Assembly (NCBI RefSeq): GCF_030295995.1
Contig: NZ_AP027365.1
Location: forward strand, 558,001-622,000
Direction of reading: 5' to 3'
Length of the DNA: 64,000 bases
Source of the DNA: Thalassotalea hakodatensis
GTDB lineage: Bacteria > Pseudomonadota > Gammaproteobacteria > Enterobacterales > Alteromonadaceae
The notes beneath the pieces are model-generated. The model ran no database searches. It was not told the DNA's origin and saw nothing but the letters and a program-made list of their open reading frames with translations. The position numbers and the translations under genes are program-made. Position 1 is the stretch's first letter. Each line of letters starts with the position of its first letter. Shown one piece after another: positions 37,863-48,411 of this stretch.

Positions 37863-38664
37863 ATGCCACACGTTTTATTTTCGCAAGATCAATCATTTGC
37901 GCGGTTTGTACTGTTTCCGACCAATGAGTGACGGCTAAGGTACCATGATAATCCTCGGCAATAAAAGTGCAGCTTTCAATCCAGTCACCATCATTGCAAT
38001 ATAAAATTCCGTCTTTTTCTTTGATATTGGCATGATGAATATGGCCGCAAATTACCCCATCGAGCTGCTGCTTTTTCGCGAGATCAATGGCGGCATCTTC
38101 AAAGGTTTCTATCGCCTTTTTAGCTTTTTTAATACGAACTTTTAGATACTTAGCAAAAGACCAGTAGCCATAACCGAATTTTTTTCGAATAATGTTGGTC
38201 CAACGATTTAAAAACAATAAAAAATCATAAGCACTATCACCAATGTATTTATTGATGCGGCTAAAGCGAACAACACTATCGAGCTCATCGCCATGAATGA
38301 TCAATAATTTTCGTTTATCGACAGTTTCATGAATATACGAACGATGAACTTCTATATTGCCAAAAATATGTCCAGAGAATTCTCTAAAGTTAATGTCATG
38401 ATTGCCGGGAACATAAATAACGCGGCATTGGTGCTTTGCCATCGTCATTAGCTTACTGATGACCTTATTATGCTGTTCTGGCCAATAGAGTCGACGAGAA
38501 AGTGACCATACGTCAATGATATCTCCGACTAAAAAGAGTGTTTCACACTCAAGTCGATCTAAAAATTGCAATAAATATTCTGCTTTACAGTCTTTGTAGC
38601 CTAAATGAATGTCTGAAATCCAAACCGTACGAGTGACAATTTTTTCTGGCAATTGAGAAGTCAT
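37861..38664 (-). CDS. LpxH-like UDP-2,3-diacylglucosamine diphosphatase family phosphoesterase
   Basis: Calcineurin-like metallophosphoesterase of 267 aa. Metal-binding motifs are in order: SDIHLG, LVGDIIDVW, VPGNHD, IIHGDELD and CGHIHHA. The family contains LpxH, which hydrolyses UDP-2,3-diacylglucosamine in lipid A synthesis, but this longer form with GDELDSVVRFSR and the N-terminal RTVWISDIHLGYKD is nearer the LpxH2-like subgroup. A canonical lpxH elsewhere in the genome is likely. I start at the ATG at 38664, with AAGG upstream. Lipid A synthesis is possible but not shown. Confidence 0.8.
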   Translation of the reverse strand: MTSQLPEKIVTRTVWISDIHLGYKDCKAEYLLQFLDRLECETLFLVGDIIDVWSLSRRLYWPEQHNKVISKLMTMAKHQCRVIYVPGNHDINFREFSGHIFGNIEVHRSYIHETVDKRKLLIIHGDELDSVVRFSRINKYIGDSAYDFLLFLNRWTNIIRKKFGYGYWSFAKYLKVRIKKAKKAIETFEDAAIDLAKKQQLDGVICGHIHHANIKEKDGILYCNDGDWIESCTFIAEDYHGTLAVTHWSETVQTAQMIDLAKIKRVA

Positions 38665-38780
38665 AGTGATCACCTTTTATAAGTGTCATTACAGCATAAA
38701 AAGCGAAGGTTTCAGTTAAGCGACAGAAAAATGAAGGAAATTTTACAGTGTGGGTATTACACCACACTGATTGGTATAAT

Positions 38781-39752
38781 TTAGTGGCGTCTATTGGCTG
38801 CAATATGTGTTAATGCTATTAATGCTTGTTTATATTGAGATTCAGGCAATACAGATAATGCATTAATGGCTTTATCAGCTTCTAGTTCAGCGATTTTCTG
38901 TGTATATCTAAGCGAACCAGTGTCTTCCATTGCCTGTAATATGGCATCAAGGTTATCCATTCCGTTACAATGTTCAATGGCATCTCTAATGAGTTGTCTT
39001 TGTTCTGCTGTGCCGTTATTCATGGCATAAATAAGGGGTAAGGTGGGCTTTCCTTCGGCGAGATCGTCACCAACATTTTTACCCATTTCTTTAGCATCAG
39101 CTGTGTAGTCCATAATGTCATCAACGAGCTGAAATGCAGTACCTAAATATTTACCGTACTCTTGCATCGCTTTTTCTATATGTTTTGGTTGCTCAGAAAC
39201 AACCGCAGCTAAACGTGTTGCTGCCTCAAAAAGTTTTGCTGTTTTACAATAAATGACCTGCATATAACTTTCTTCGGAAGTATCAGGGTCATTGCAATTC
39301 ATTAATTGTAATACTTCCCCTTCGGCAACAATATTCGTTGCATCTGACAATACGTCCATAATATGCATGTTATTGAGTTTGGTCATCATTTGAAAAGAGC
39401 GAGTATATAAAAAGTCGCCAACTAGAACGCTGGCACTATTACCAAACAAGGCATTGGCTGTTTCTCTACCGCGGCGTAATGCTGATTCATCTACTACATC
39501 GTCATGTAATAATGTGGCAGTGTGGATAAATTCAATAATGGCGGCAATATCGATATGTTGGCTCGATTGGTTAGCTAATGCTCTTGCGGCTAACACGGTT
39601 AACATTGGGCGCATGCGTTTGCCGCCGGCATTAACGATATACACACCAAGTTGATTAATTAACACGACATCTGATTGTAACTGCTGATAAATTAAATCAT
39701 TTACCGCGTCCATGTCTTGTTGTGCGAGTGCTTGAATTTGTTGAAGATCCAT
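38781..39752 (-). CDS. ispB: Octaprenyl diphosphate synthase
   Basis: Trans-prenyltransferase of 323 aa that extends farnesyl diphosphate for the ubiquinone and menaquinone side chain. The first Asp-rich motif is HDDVVDES (Asp84, Asp85, Asp88) and the second is VDDIMD (Asp211, Asp212, Asp215). GGKRMRP and the GxxKxxL region for IPP binding are intact. It is divergent from rplU-rpmA-obgE, the standard gammaproteobacterial order. Confidence 0.95.
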   Translation of the reverse strand: MDLQQIQALAQQDMDAVNDLIYQQLQSDVVLINQLGVYIVNAGGKRMRPMLTVLAARALANQSSQHIDIAAIIEFIHTATLLHDDVVDESALRRGRETANALFGNSASVLVGDFLYTRSFQMMTKLNNMHIMDVLSDATNIVAEGEVLQLMNCNDPDTSEESYMQVIYCKTAKLFEAATRLAAVVSEQPKHIEKAMQEYGKYLGTAFQLVDDIMDYTADAKEMGKNVGDDLAEGKPTLPLIYAMNNGTAEQRQLIRDAIEHCNGMDNLDAILQAMEDTGSLRYTQKIAELEADKAINALSVLPESQYKQALIALTHIAANRRH

Positions 39753-39985
39753 AAGAAAAAATGACTAGTATGTCTTATAAAAGCGTTACGTTATTTAATG
39801 ACGCCAAGTTTACACTAAAATAGGCAATAAAGAAGGGGGATATTAGTATCATCACTAATTAGTCAAAAAAGTGTAAAATAGCGTATAAATATACTTGCGA
39901 TAATTTTTGTCTTGGCGTAGAATTCGCGCCCTATATTTTTAAATTTATGCGTCATACCCTTGATAGGCGCAGTTCGGAGTAGCAA

Positions 39986-40297
39986 ATGTACGCGGTATTC
40001 CAAAGCGGTGGTAAGCAGCACCGTGTTTCTGAAGGACAAACAGTTCGCTTAGAAAAGCTTGAACTAGAAGTAGGTGCTTCAGTAGATTTCGATAACGTTT
40101 TAATGATCGCTGATGGCGAGAATGTGAATGTAGGTGCACCTTACATTTCAGGCGGCAAGGTAACAGCAGAAGTTGTTTCACAAGGTCGTGGAGATAAAGT
40201 TAAAATTGTTAAGTTTAAACGTCGTAAGCATTCACGTAAGCAGCAGGGCCATCGCCAATGGTTCACTGAAGTGAAAATTACTGGTATTAACGGCTAA
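39986..40297 (+). CDS. rplU: 50S ribosomal protein L21
   Basis: Ribosomal protein bL21, 103 aa, with the canonical start [14 protein letters not shown] and the basic [15 protein letters not shown] rRNA-binding segment. It heads the rplU-rpmA(-obgE) unit and is 17 bp before rpmA. Confidence 0.98.
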   Translation: MYAVFQSGGKQHRVSEGQTVRLEKLELEVGASVDFDNVLMIADGENVNVGAPYISGGKVTAEVVSQGRGDKVKIVKFKRRKHSRKQQGHRQWFTEVKITGING

Positions 40298-40314
40298 TTT
40301 AGGAGCATTCTAAC

Positions 40315-40572
40315 ATGGCACATAAGAAGGCAGCAGGTAGTACCAAAAATGGTCGCGATTCAGAAAGTAAACGCTTAGGTGTTAAACGTTTTGGTGGCGA
40401 AACTGTTTTAGCAGGTAACATTATTGTTCGTCAACGTGGTACTCGATTCCACGCTGGTGACAACATGGGTATCGGTAAAGATCACACTTTATTTGCTTTA
40501 TCAGACGGTAAAGTACAGTTTGAAGTAAAAGGTCCTAAAAACCGCAAATTTGTAAGCATTATCGCTGAATAA
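40315..40572 (+). CDS. rpmA: 50S ribosomal protein L27
   Basis: Ribosomal protein bL27, 85 aa, starting [16 protein letters not shown] with the conserved flexible N-terminus near the peptidyl-transferase centre and the [13 protein letters not shown] block. AGGAGC precedes the ATG. A terminator follows before obgE. Confidence 0.98.
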   Translation: MAHKKAAGSTKNGRDSESKRLGVKRFGGETVLAGNIIVRQRGTRFHAGDNMGIGKDHTLFALSDGKVQFEVKGPKNRKFVSIIAE

Positions 40573-40590
40573 TCAGGTTTACTTATTTGA

Positions 40591-40622
40591 AAAAGCCCTG
40601 CTGAATTAGCGGGGCTTTTTTT
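40591..40622 (+). terminator. Terminator after rpmA
   Basis: AAGCCC and GGGCTT form the stem core with an inner TGCT/AGCG extension (one wobble pair), followed by a T-run. obgE may then have its own promoter or depend on read-through. Confidence 0.85.
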
Positions 40623-40659
40623 ATGCAACGAGTAAAATCATTATTTGGTATTATACTGA

Positions 40660-41856
<1,197 letters not shown>

Positions 41857-42180
41857 ATATATCTATTGGCGTTAATATAAAGCGGACTTATGCTTAATGC
41901 CGATCAGTTAAACATATGTTTGCTTGATCGATCGAACATGCAAAATCCGTAATCAGGTAACTGATTACGGATTTTTTGTGGACATTGAACAAGCACTGCA
42001 TACCTATCTAACCTGAGCTCGGGTTATTTACTTTTTTGATAGGTTTACCTTGTATTCAAAATAAAGGAAAACGTTGAACATCTCAGATAATTGTTAACTA
42101 AACGCATATCTGCTGTATCACCTAGGGATTCAGAGTAATGTGATCTTTGATAATAAAAATTAAATAATCAAAGGATTAAC
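41857..42180. other. Intergenic region between obgE and M28 peptidase
   Basis: A 324-bp gap with no gene visible. The strong hairpin at 41943-41977 terminates obgE. The part after it is AT-rich and presumably carries the promoter of the peptidase gene; no specific operator is seen. Confidence 0.6.
41943..41977 (+). terminator. Terminator after obgE
   Basis: AAATCCGTAATCAG (41943-41956) and CTGATTACGGATTT (41961-41974) pair perfectly across a GTAA loop, followed by Ts. Confidence 0.92.
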
Positions 42181-43878
42181 ATGAAGAAAATAGCGTTGTC
42201 AGCTTTTTGTGCTGTTAATATGTTTAGCTTGTCTACTGTTGCTAATGATGACTTAGATATTGCGAACCAAATTCGTGCAGAAGGTTTTTATAACTCAGAA
42301 GTAATGCATACATTACAGTATTTGACCGATAATATAGGCCCTCGTTTGTCGGGCTCTCCTCAGATGAAAGCTGCTAACGATTGGACGTTAGAACAGCTAG
42401 AGCGTTGGGGATTAAAAAATGCTTATCTTGACCCGTTTGAATTTGGAAGAGGTTGGACGCATACATCAGCTTCAATAGATTTAGTATCTCCACGGAAAGT
42501 TTCATTTCATGGTATTCCGGTAGCGTGGACGCCGGGAACAAAAGGTGAAGTTACCGCAGAAGTTATCATGTTTGACGCCACTTCGATTGCTGATCTTAAA
42601 AAGTTTAAAGGTAAACTTCGCGGTAAAATACTGATGATGGGAGAAGGTCGTACTATAGGTGAACCTAAAAACACGGTTTTCAAGCGACATAAGTCTTCAG
42701 ATTTAGGTAAACTAAAAGACTTTCCTGTAGATCGGCCTGCAAGTCATCGTTCTGATCGAGCACCACATAATCAAGAGCGTTATAAACAGCGTTATTTATT
42801 CAATAAGGAGTTGAATACCTTTCTAAAAGAAGAAGGTGCCGTAGGTGCAGTTTATCGAAGCTGGCGACAAGGTGGATTAGTTGGTATTTGGGGGAAATCT
42901 CATAAAGTTGGCAATACGTTTCCTATTCCTGCGATGGTTATCGAAGCAGAGCAATATAATTTGATTACTCGCTTAATGGATGACGGTGATACCCCTAAAA
43001 TTACACTAAATGTAGATGCTAAATTCTATGATAATGATACGAATGCCTACAATACTATTGCTGAAATTCCGGGCACTTCTGATGATCCAAAAATTATCAT
43101 GTTAGGTGGTCATTTAGATTCATGGCATGCAAGCGATGGCGCTGTTGATAATGGTGCTGGTGTTGCTGTAGCAATGGAAGCTGTTCGTATATTAAAAGCG
43201 CTTGATATTAAACCAAAGCATACGATTAGAATAGCTTTATGGTCAGGTGAAGAGCAAGGATTGTATGGCTCAAGAGCTTATGTTCAAGAACATTTTGCAA
43301 CACGTCCTAAGCCGAAAGATAAAGTTGAAGCTGAGTTACCGCCATATTTGTGGAAAACTCCAGGCTGGCCTATTCAACCTAAAGAAGCCTATGATGACTT
43401 TTCCGTGTATTTTAACATGGATAACGGCAGTGGTAGGTTTCGTGGTATTTATACTGAGGGTAATGTTGCTGTAAAACCAATTTTTAGTCGTTGGTTTTCG
43501 CCGTATTCTGATTTAAGTACAGGAACCATAACAAATCGCTCCACTGGTGGCACAGATCACGAATCTTTTGATGATGTTGGGTTGCCAGGTTTTCAATTTA
43601 TTCAAGATCCGTTAGATTATTCATCGCGACTACATCATACTCATATTGATTCTTTTGATCATGTAATTGAAGATGATATGAAACAAGCATCGGTGATAAT
43701 GGCAGCATTTATTTATAAGGCTGCAATGCGTGATGAAGTACTACCACGTAAACCAATACCTGTTAAACCATCTATGCTTAAGTTGCAAAAAATGAAACAG
43801 AAAAGCGAAAAAGAGCGTAGAAAAAGAGAACGAAACGCATTAAGGGATATAGAGACACATAAATTGATTGAAAAATAG
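42181..43878 (+). CDS. M28-family zinc peptidase, secreted
   Basis: Exported metallopeptidase of 565 aa. The signal peptide ends near STVAND (residue 20-22), so it should be periplasmic or extracellular. Zinc-site motifs of M28 are present: LGGHLDSWHASDGAVDNGAG, the catalytic LWSGEEQGLYGS, and GGTDHESFDDVGLPG. The C-terminus is highly charged (KMKQKSEKERRKRERN). The motif order resembles carboxypeptidase-Q-like or aminopeptidase members. It differs in sequence from the lipoprotein M28 enzyme at 21486, so the two are not recent duplicates. The MITE-like element lies downstream. Confidence 0.9.
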   Translation: MKKIALSAFCAVNMFSLSTVANDDLDIANQIRAEGFYNSEVMHTLQYLTDNIGPRLSGSPQMKAANDWTLEQLERWGLKNAYLDPFEFGRGWTHTSASIDLVSPRKVSFHGIPVAWTPGTKGEVTAEVIMFDATSIADLKKFKGKLRGKILMMGEGRTIGEPKNTVFKRHKSSDLGKLKDFPVDRPASHRSDRAPHNQERYKQRYLFNKELNTFLKEEGAVGAVYRSWRQGGLVGIWGKSHKVGNTFPIPAMVIEAEQYNLITRLMDDGDTPKITLNVDAKFYDNDTNAYNTIAEIPGTSDDPKIIMLGGHLDSWHASDGAVDNGAGVAVAMEAVRILKALDIKPKHTIRIALWSGEEQGLYGSRAYVQEHFATRPKPKDKVEAELPPYLWKTPGWPIQPKEAYDDFSVYFNMDNGSGRFRGIYTEGNVAVKPIFSRWFSPYSDLSTGTITNRSTGGTDHESFDDVGLPGFQFIQDPLDYSSRLHHTHIDSFDHVIEDDMKQASVIMAAFIYKAAMRDEVLPRKPIPVKPSMLKLQKMKQKSEKERRKRERNALRDIETHKLIEK

Positions 43879-43899
43879 ATATCGTCGAATGATACAGCA

Positions 43900-43929
43900 C
43901 CTAAGATGGTAACTCCGTTTTAGGTGCTG
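43900..43929 (+). terminator. Stem-loop after M28 peptidase, likely terminator
   Basis: CAGCACCTAA at about 43900 pairs with TTTAGGTGCTG ending at about 43929, with an AAGATGGTAACTCCG loop. Only TTT follows, so it is a moderate candidate. Confidence 0.55.
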
Positions 43930-43972
43930 TTTATCCAAGTTAAGTTGTTCTGAACAGAGAAGGGGATATTTA

Positions 43973-44287
43973 ATACCAATTCGCATAAAGATTAATTCAG
44001 TTCAGAGCGATGTCAGAGGTGGGAGAATAAGCGAAACGTGTGCAGGTATAGTTGTTCTACATCAAACACGTTTTGCGCAATTATCGCGGCTCTAACACGC
44101 TCCCAAAGCGCGAGTTTAAACGCTTCATAGCCTGTGTTGTTGATTTTGAAAAAGGACGCTACAAGGATGTAGCTTATTAGAGAACGCAGGAGCACGTTCT
44201 CCTGAATAACCATTCTCTGCAATCAACGCCGTGCCTCTAAAGCGTTTAATTCTTGCTGAATGACCGAATATTTATGCGAATTGGTAT
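43973..44287. mobile_element. MITE-like element with 17-bp perfect terminal inverted repeats
   Basis: ATACCAATTCGCATAAA (43973-43989) and its exact reverse complement TTTATGCGAATTGGTAT (44271-44287) bound a 315-bp non-coding segment. A TA/TTA-like flank on each side may be a target duplication, but it is too short to be certain. The interior has an inverted repeat (CAGGAG with CTCCTG near 44190-44207) and a weak minus-strand open frame (44013-44222) with no recognisable domain, no transposase and no good start. It sits between two convergent genes, where such insertion does least damage. I call it a non-autonomous element by structure; copies elsewhere in the genome have not been checked. Confidence 0.75.
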
Positions 44288-44433
44288 AAGTCAGGTTTTT
44301 TATTCCTTTAAAAATTATGTTCATGCCAGCAGTATTAGCATGCAGCGAATGATCATCACCAAACGTTATTCATTTTGTCCTATCAGAAAAAGTGATTTAC
44401 TAAAGGTAACATGAATAATGAGCCAAAAGCTTT

Positions 44434-45510
44434 TTAACCTCGAACATTTCTAATGTTGGGTTTTCTAGAAAAATATAAATAAAAGCCAGTAACCATAAAA
44501 AAGATAGGCGTTAAGCTAATAACTAACCAAAGTAACTTTATCGGCCAACCAATGAATTCACCGACATGGAAAGGGTACCTAAAGTTCCATACTTGTGTAA
44601 CCCAATTGGCTCTACTTGCATCAAAGTATTCAATAGTTTCACCTGTACTTGGAACCGCCCAAACCCATGAATTTCCATGTGCTTCTGCCGGTTGTGTGTA
44701 ACGTAAACGGATAGGTTCAGTTCGTTTTGAGGGAATATAAATACGGTAAAGTGACGCATGAGGAAATACCTTTTCCCCGCTTTTCAATGCTTGATTTATT
44801 TGCAAACGCGTTGTGTTGCTCTCACTGATGGTTGGTTTCTGTAATGTTTGTATTTCACCGACGAATAGCCCATTGAGTAAAGTTTGTATAGGGCCACTCC
44901 AGTGAAATGCCATGCCGGAAATAGCGATGAATACTAACGGTAGCAAAGCGATCACGCCTGTGACGTTATGCAATTGGGCATACTTTGTTTTAGCTTTTGC
45001 GTGCCACCGAACTTTCAATCGCTTTAAGGGTTTTTTGGGTTTAAACCATAAGTAAAAACCAAGGATTAATTGAACAACTAAACAGAGACTTGCAATTGAC
45101 ATAAACACTTTCAAAGGTTTATTTGCATTATCAATAGCTAACCAGCGATGAAAAGCCATTAAAAAACCGTAAAATGTTGAATAATAATCGTATTGATGAA
45201 TCACTGATTGCGTTTGAGGGTCAACATTCATGTAAATACCACTTGCTAACCGAAATTGCCAAGGTGCGGAGGGGTCTTTAGGTAAAGTAATTAAGCTGAC
45301 GTTAACCGTGTGTTGTTGTTCAATGGTAGCAATGAGTTGCTCAACGTTAATAGTTGTTGGGGGAGGGCTGATTGTCCACTGCGCAGGGAAAAGTGTACGT
45401 TGAATATCTTTTGCATAGAGTAATAGAGCACCAGAAATTGATAGCGTTAGCAGAAATATTGCGCTAATGAGTGCAAGTGTTAAATGTATTCGGCGTAGCA
45501 GTAATTTCAT
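44434..45510 (-). CDS. PepSY-associated TM-helix protein (PiuB-like)
   Basis: Inner-membrane protein of 358 aa with about four TM helices and PepSY domains. The first TM is at about 10-32, and HRWLAIDN lies near the second. RWHAKAKTKYAQLHNVTGVIALLPLVFIAISGMAFHW and the FRYPFHVGEFIGWPIKLLWLVISL segment hold conserved histidines typical of ferric-siderophore reductase-like PepSY proteins. It follows a TonB-dependent receptor on the same strand, 72 bp downstream, so it probably helps release or reduce imported iron. Confidence 0.85.
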   Translation of the reverse strand: MKLLLRRIHLTLALISAIFLLTLSISGALLLYAKDIQRTLFPAQWTISPPPTTINVEQLIATIEQQHTVNVSLITLPKDPSAPWQFRLASGIYMNVDPQTQSVIHQYDYYSTFYGFLMAFHRWLAIDNANKPLKVFMSIASLCLVVQLILGFYLWFKPKKPLKRLKVRWHAKAKTKYAQLHNVTGVIALLPLVFIAISGMAFHWSGPIQTLLNGLFVGEIQTLQKPTISESNTTRLQINQALKSGEKVFPHASLYRIYIPSKRTEPIRLRYTQPAEAHGNSWVWAVPSTGETIEYFDASRANWVTQVWNFRYPFHVGEFIGWPIKLLWLVISLTPIFFMVTGFYLYFSRKPNIRNVRG

Positions 45511-45539
45511 GGTTATTTGTTTTTACCTAAGAAATGTTT

Positions 45540-45573
45540 CCCCTGCTGAGTAAACATTGATGCTCAGCAGGGG
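45540..45573 (-). other. Strong stem-loop between the TonB receptor and PepSY genes
   Basis: CCCCTGCTGAG (45540-45550) pairs perfectly with CTCAGCAGGGG (45563-45573) across 12 bases. In the direction of transcription it is not followed by a T-run, so it may stabilise the receptor mRNA or reduce downstream expression rather than terminate fully. Confidence 0.65.
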
Positions 45574-45582
45574 AATGTTCAC

Positions 45583-47718
45583 TTAAAACTGGTAGCTAAC
45601 ACCCATGGTTACAGTTGTACCTAGCCCCTTTAAGTTATAGCCATTGTAACTATATACTTGTGATCGCACAGGGTAGTAATCTTTATTTAATAAATTCTCT
45701 ACACCCGCAAATAGCTGCCAATCACCGAGTTGATGATTGGCTGAAAGGTTTACTGTGAAGTAGCTATCAATAGGCCCTTGATCGCCAACCCATTCACCAT
45801 TTTGTTGTTCAAACTTATCTCTATCAGCAACATAGAGTAAGGTAGCCAGCAGTTGTGTATCTTGATTTGGTTGCCAGTTAACTTGCAAGGTTGCTTTAGG
45901 AGAGCTTATTTGCTTACCCCCTAAGTGCTCCTTAGTAGCCGTATTTGTGCCTTCAACTTTACTGGCTGTCGCATTTAACTTCAACGTATCGCTGATATGA
46001 TAACTTACCGTCGTTTCAAGGCCCCATATTTCTTGTGGTGCTCTTACTGGCATGTATACCCCAGTGACAGGGTCAAATTGGTTAGTTGTTCCTAATTCTG
46101 AAGTACTGCGATAAGCTGAAAATTCGATGCGAACATCGTCAAAGTTACTGGTAAAACCAAGCTCGTAATTGTCAATTACTGATGCTTCAGTACGAATATC
46201 TGCAATATCTGAAACAGTAGCTGTTCTTAGTAAACGACCAATATCAGAAATATCAGCACCTTGAGAATAACTTACAAAAGGTGAGAAGGCTTCGTGATAA
46301 TTATATTTTATGGCGAAGTTATACGTTGTTGCATCGTAATTTAAGGTATCACCTTTTACTTGCATTGCTACTGAACATTGGCTGGGTGTTCGACACAACT
46401 TGAGCGTTTGGTAGTCATCAACCTGTAAATCAATGCTTTCGCTACGAATACCAGCCTTTACGATAATGTCGTTATTGAAGTGCCATTTAGATTGTAAGAA
46501 AAAGGCTTGGTTCTCCATATCCATTTCAGGTACCCACATACGGCCATCTAATAGAGGTTGTGATGTGATATCTTGCAACATATCCATGCCGTAAATAAAG
46601 GTAGCGGCGAGGTTTTCAAAATCAATTAGGGTATTAAACGTTACGCGCAAACCTTCTTTTTCAGACTTAATCATCGACTGTCCGCCGTCATAACCTTCAT
46701 CTTGGTTAGCTAAATTTGATGAAAAGAAAAATACATTTTCGATGTCTTGCTTATAAGCATCAAACGTTAGTGCGGTATCAGCAAAAATATTGTCATCGGT
46801 ATATTTCAACATAATGTTGTGATTACCGCGAGGTCCCTGTGGAGCACCGATTAAACGTTCACCGTTCGGTGATTTTATTGCATAAGTTTTTTCGCCAGTA
46901 TTGATACTTCCAACCACATCGACTAAGTCCGTTTCTTGTTGTGATTCATAGTAGTTATAGGTCAGTTGAGCACTTTTCTCATCATCAAAATAGTAGTTAA
47001 ACTTGGTAAAAAGATTTTCAGTAACGGCATCACTTAAACCGTATTTTAACCCTAAAATATCACCTTCAGCATCACGTTGAACGCCATTTTCTTCATAGCT
47101 TGCACTAAGTACATAGGCAAACTTATCTTGTTGGCCGTGGATATTTCCTGCTATACGGTGTCCTGCACTATCTTTAAGTTTAACGGCACTGAATCGGCTA
47201 GAAAGACTTATCTCACCAGCGAATGTTTTATCGGTTGCTGCTTTTTTAGTAATGTAATTGATGATACCGCCAGCGGCACCGTTACCAAAAATTGAAGTTG
47301 CACCTTTAATGACTTCAATTCGCTGGATAACTGAAGCATCAAGGGTTCTGATCCCTAAAGCGCCGTTTCTCAGTGGTGTAGATTGAGGCACGCCATCAAT
47401 CATTACTAAAGGGTTTCTACCACGTAATGTTTGTGCAGAATTACTTGAAGTGCCTGTGCTAGGTGACATACCAGGAACAAGTGCTGCAAGAATGTCTTGT
47501 AACTCAGGCGTAATCTTCATTTGCTGTGCTATTTCTTGCTGTGAAATGATGGTTACAGTAGCAGGTACTTCATCAAGGCTTTCTTCAATGCGACTTCCCG
47601 TCACAATTACTCGTTCTATCGCGTTTTCATCAGTCTGTATGGATGCGTCATCGAATGCTATAGCTGAAGGAGAAATAAGAGCTGCGATCATTGTTAGTTG
47701 AAAAGGTAAGGTTTTCAT
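45583..47718 (-). CDS. TonB-dependent siderophore-type receptor
   Basis: Outer-membrane receptor of 711 aa. A signal peptide ends near residue 21 (SAIAF). The plug domain at about 35-160 holds RIEVIKGATSIFGNGAAGGIINYITKK, a pattern of ferric-siderophore receptors (IutA/FhuE-like). The barrel ends GVSYQF with the terminal Phe. A TonB-box-like segment (IERVIVTG) precedes the plug. The PepSY gene downstream and a weak Fur-like site upstream support iron uptake. The exact siderophore is unknown. Confidence 0.88.
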   Translation of the reverse strand: MKTLPFQLTMIAALISPSAIAFDDASIQTDENAIERVIVTGSRIEESLDEVPATVTIISQQEIAQQMKITPELQDILAALVPGMSPSTGTSSNSAQTLRGRNPLVMIDGVPQSTPLRNGALGIRTLDASVIQRIEVIKGATSIFGNGAAGGIINYITKKAATDKTFAGEISLSSRFSAVKLKDSAGHRIAGNIHGQQDKFAYVLSASYEENGVQRDAEGDILGLKYGLSDAVTENLFTKFNYYFDDEKSAQLTYNYYESQQETDLVDVVGSINTGEKTYAIKSPNGERLIGAPQGPRGNHNIMLKYTDDNIFADTALTFDAYKQDIENVFFFSSNLANQDEGYDGGQSMIKSEKEGLRVTFNTLIDFENLAATFIYGMDMLQDITSQPLLDGRMWVPEMDMENQAFFLQSKWHFNNDIIVKAGIRSESIDLQVDDYQTLKLCRTPSQCSVAMQVKGDTLNYDATTYNFAIKYNYHEAFSPFVSYSQGADISDIGRLLRTATVSDIADIRTEASVIDNYELGFTSNFDDVRIEFSAYRSTSELGTTNQFDPVTGVYMPVRAPQEIWGLETTVSYHISDTLKLNATASKVEGTNTATKEHLGGKQISSPKATLQVNWQPNQDTQLLATLLYVADRDKFEQQNGEWVGDQGPIDSYFTVNLSANHQLGDWQLFAGVENLLNKDYYPVRSQVYSYNGYNLKGLGTTVTMGVSYQF

Positions 47719-47754
47719 GAAATTTGAGTGATTGTTAAAAATTTCGTGGATGAT

Positions 47755-47773
47755 ATTGCAAATCGTTATTATT
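47755..47773 (-). promoter_or_regulatory. Weak Fur-box-like site upstream of the receptor
   Basis: Read on the minus strand, AATAATAACGATTTGCAAT fits the three NATWAT hexamer pattern of Fur sites (AATAAT, AACGAT, T, TGCAAT), with a clear mismatch in the second hexamer. It is 37-55 bp upstream of the receptor start. Iron regulation is therefore plausible but not firm. Confidence 0.45.
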
Positions 47774-47910
47774 TACAACCGCAAATAAGATTTTTAACGT
47801 TGTCTGCTTTCAAAGAAAGCGCAATGTATTGGCCGGAAAATACAGGGCTTTCTAGCTTGCTTATTCCATTTGCTGTAAAATTTATTGTCGCTTTTATTCT
47901 AAGGATTGAT

Positions 47911-48396
47911 ATGACTATTTTGTCTATGATTGTTGCGCATGCAGCTGACCGTGTTATTGGCAAAGATAATGATATGCCGTGGCACTTACCTGCTGATCTC
48001 GCTTATTTTAAAAAAAACACGCTTGGTAAGCCTGTGATTATGGGCAGAAAAACGTTTGAGTCGATAGGTCGACCATTACCGGGACGTTTAAATATTGTTA
48101 TTTCTCGTGATCCCTCTTATGAAGCTGATGGGATCACTTCGGTGACTTCTATTGAGCAAGCACTAGATACGGCAAAGGGTGTTGAAGAAATAATGGTCAT
48201 TGGCGGTGGCGCCATTTATCAACATTGTTTACCGAAAGCCGATCGTTTGTATGTTACTCATATAGATGGTCACATTGCTGGTGATACTCGTTTTCCTGAG
48301 TATGATAACGGTTGGCAAAAAGTGAGTAGCGAAACACGTGCACCAGATGATAAAAATGCCTATGCACTAGATTTCTGTGTTTATGAGAGACGTTAA
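47911..48396 (+). CDS. folA: Dihydrofolate reductase
   Basis: NADPH-dependent dihydrofolate reductase, 161 aa, producing tetrahydrofolate. It starts MTILSMIVAHAADRVIGKDNDMPWHLPADLAYFKK with the DHFR core MPWHLPADL; GRKTFESIGRPLPGR binds NADPH, and MVIGGGAIY is intact. The ATG at 47911 follows AAGGA; an in-frame upstream extension to 47728 adds no conserved sequence and runs into the divergent receptor promoter. It is divergent from the TonB receptor. Confidence 0.96.
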   Translation: MTILSMIVAHAADRVIGKDNDMPWHLPADLAYFKKNTLGKPVIMGRKTFESIGRPLPGRLNIVISRDPSYEADGITSVTSIEQALDTAKGVEEIMVIGGGAIYQHCLPKADRLYVTHIDGHIAGDTRFPEYDNGWQKVSSETRAPDDKNAYALDFCVYERR

Positions 48397-48411
48397 TTAA
48401 GTCACTAGGCG

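Larger units (their letters stand above)
43879..44433. other. Convergent intergenic region carrying a MITE-like element
   Basis: A 555-bp gap between the convergent M28 peptidase and PepSY genes. Most of it is the 315-bp inverted-repeat element listed separately (43973-44287). The flanks are AT-rich. A short hairpin near 43903-43928, where AGCACCTAA meets TTAGGTGCT, could end the peptidase transcript. Confidence 0.6.

Noticed and set aside
44013-44222. 69-codon frame within the MITE-like element
   Set aside because: It lacks a good start signal and known domain; the terminal repeats better explain the region. It may be a remnant of a longer gene.
47728-47910. Upstream extension of folA
   Set aside because: It is not conserved in dihydrofolate reductase and overlaps the promoter of the divergent receptor; the ATG at 47911 has AAGGA.
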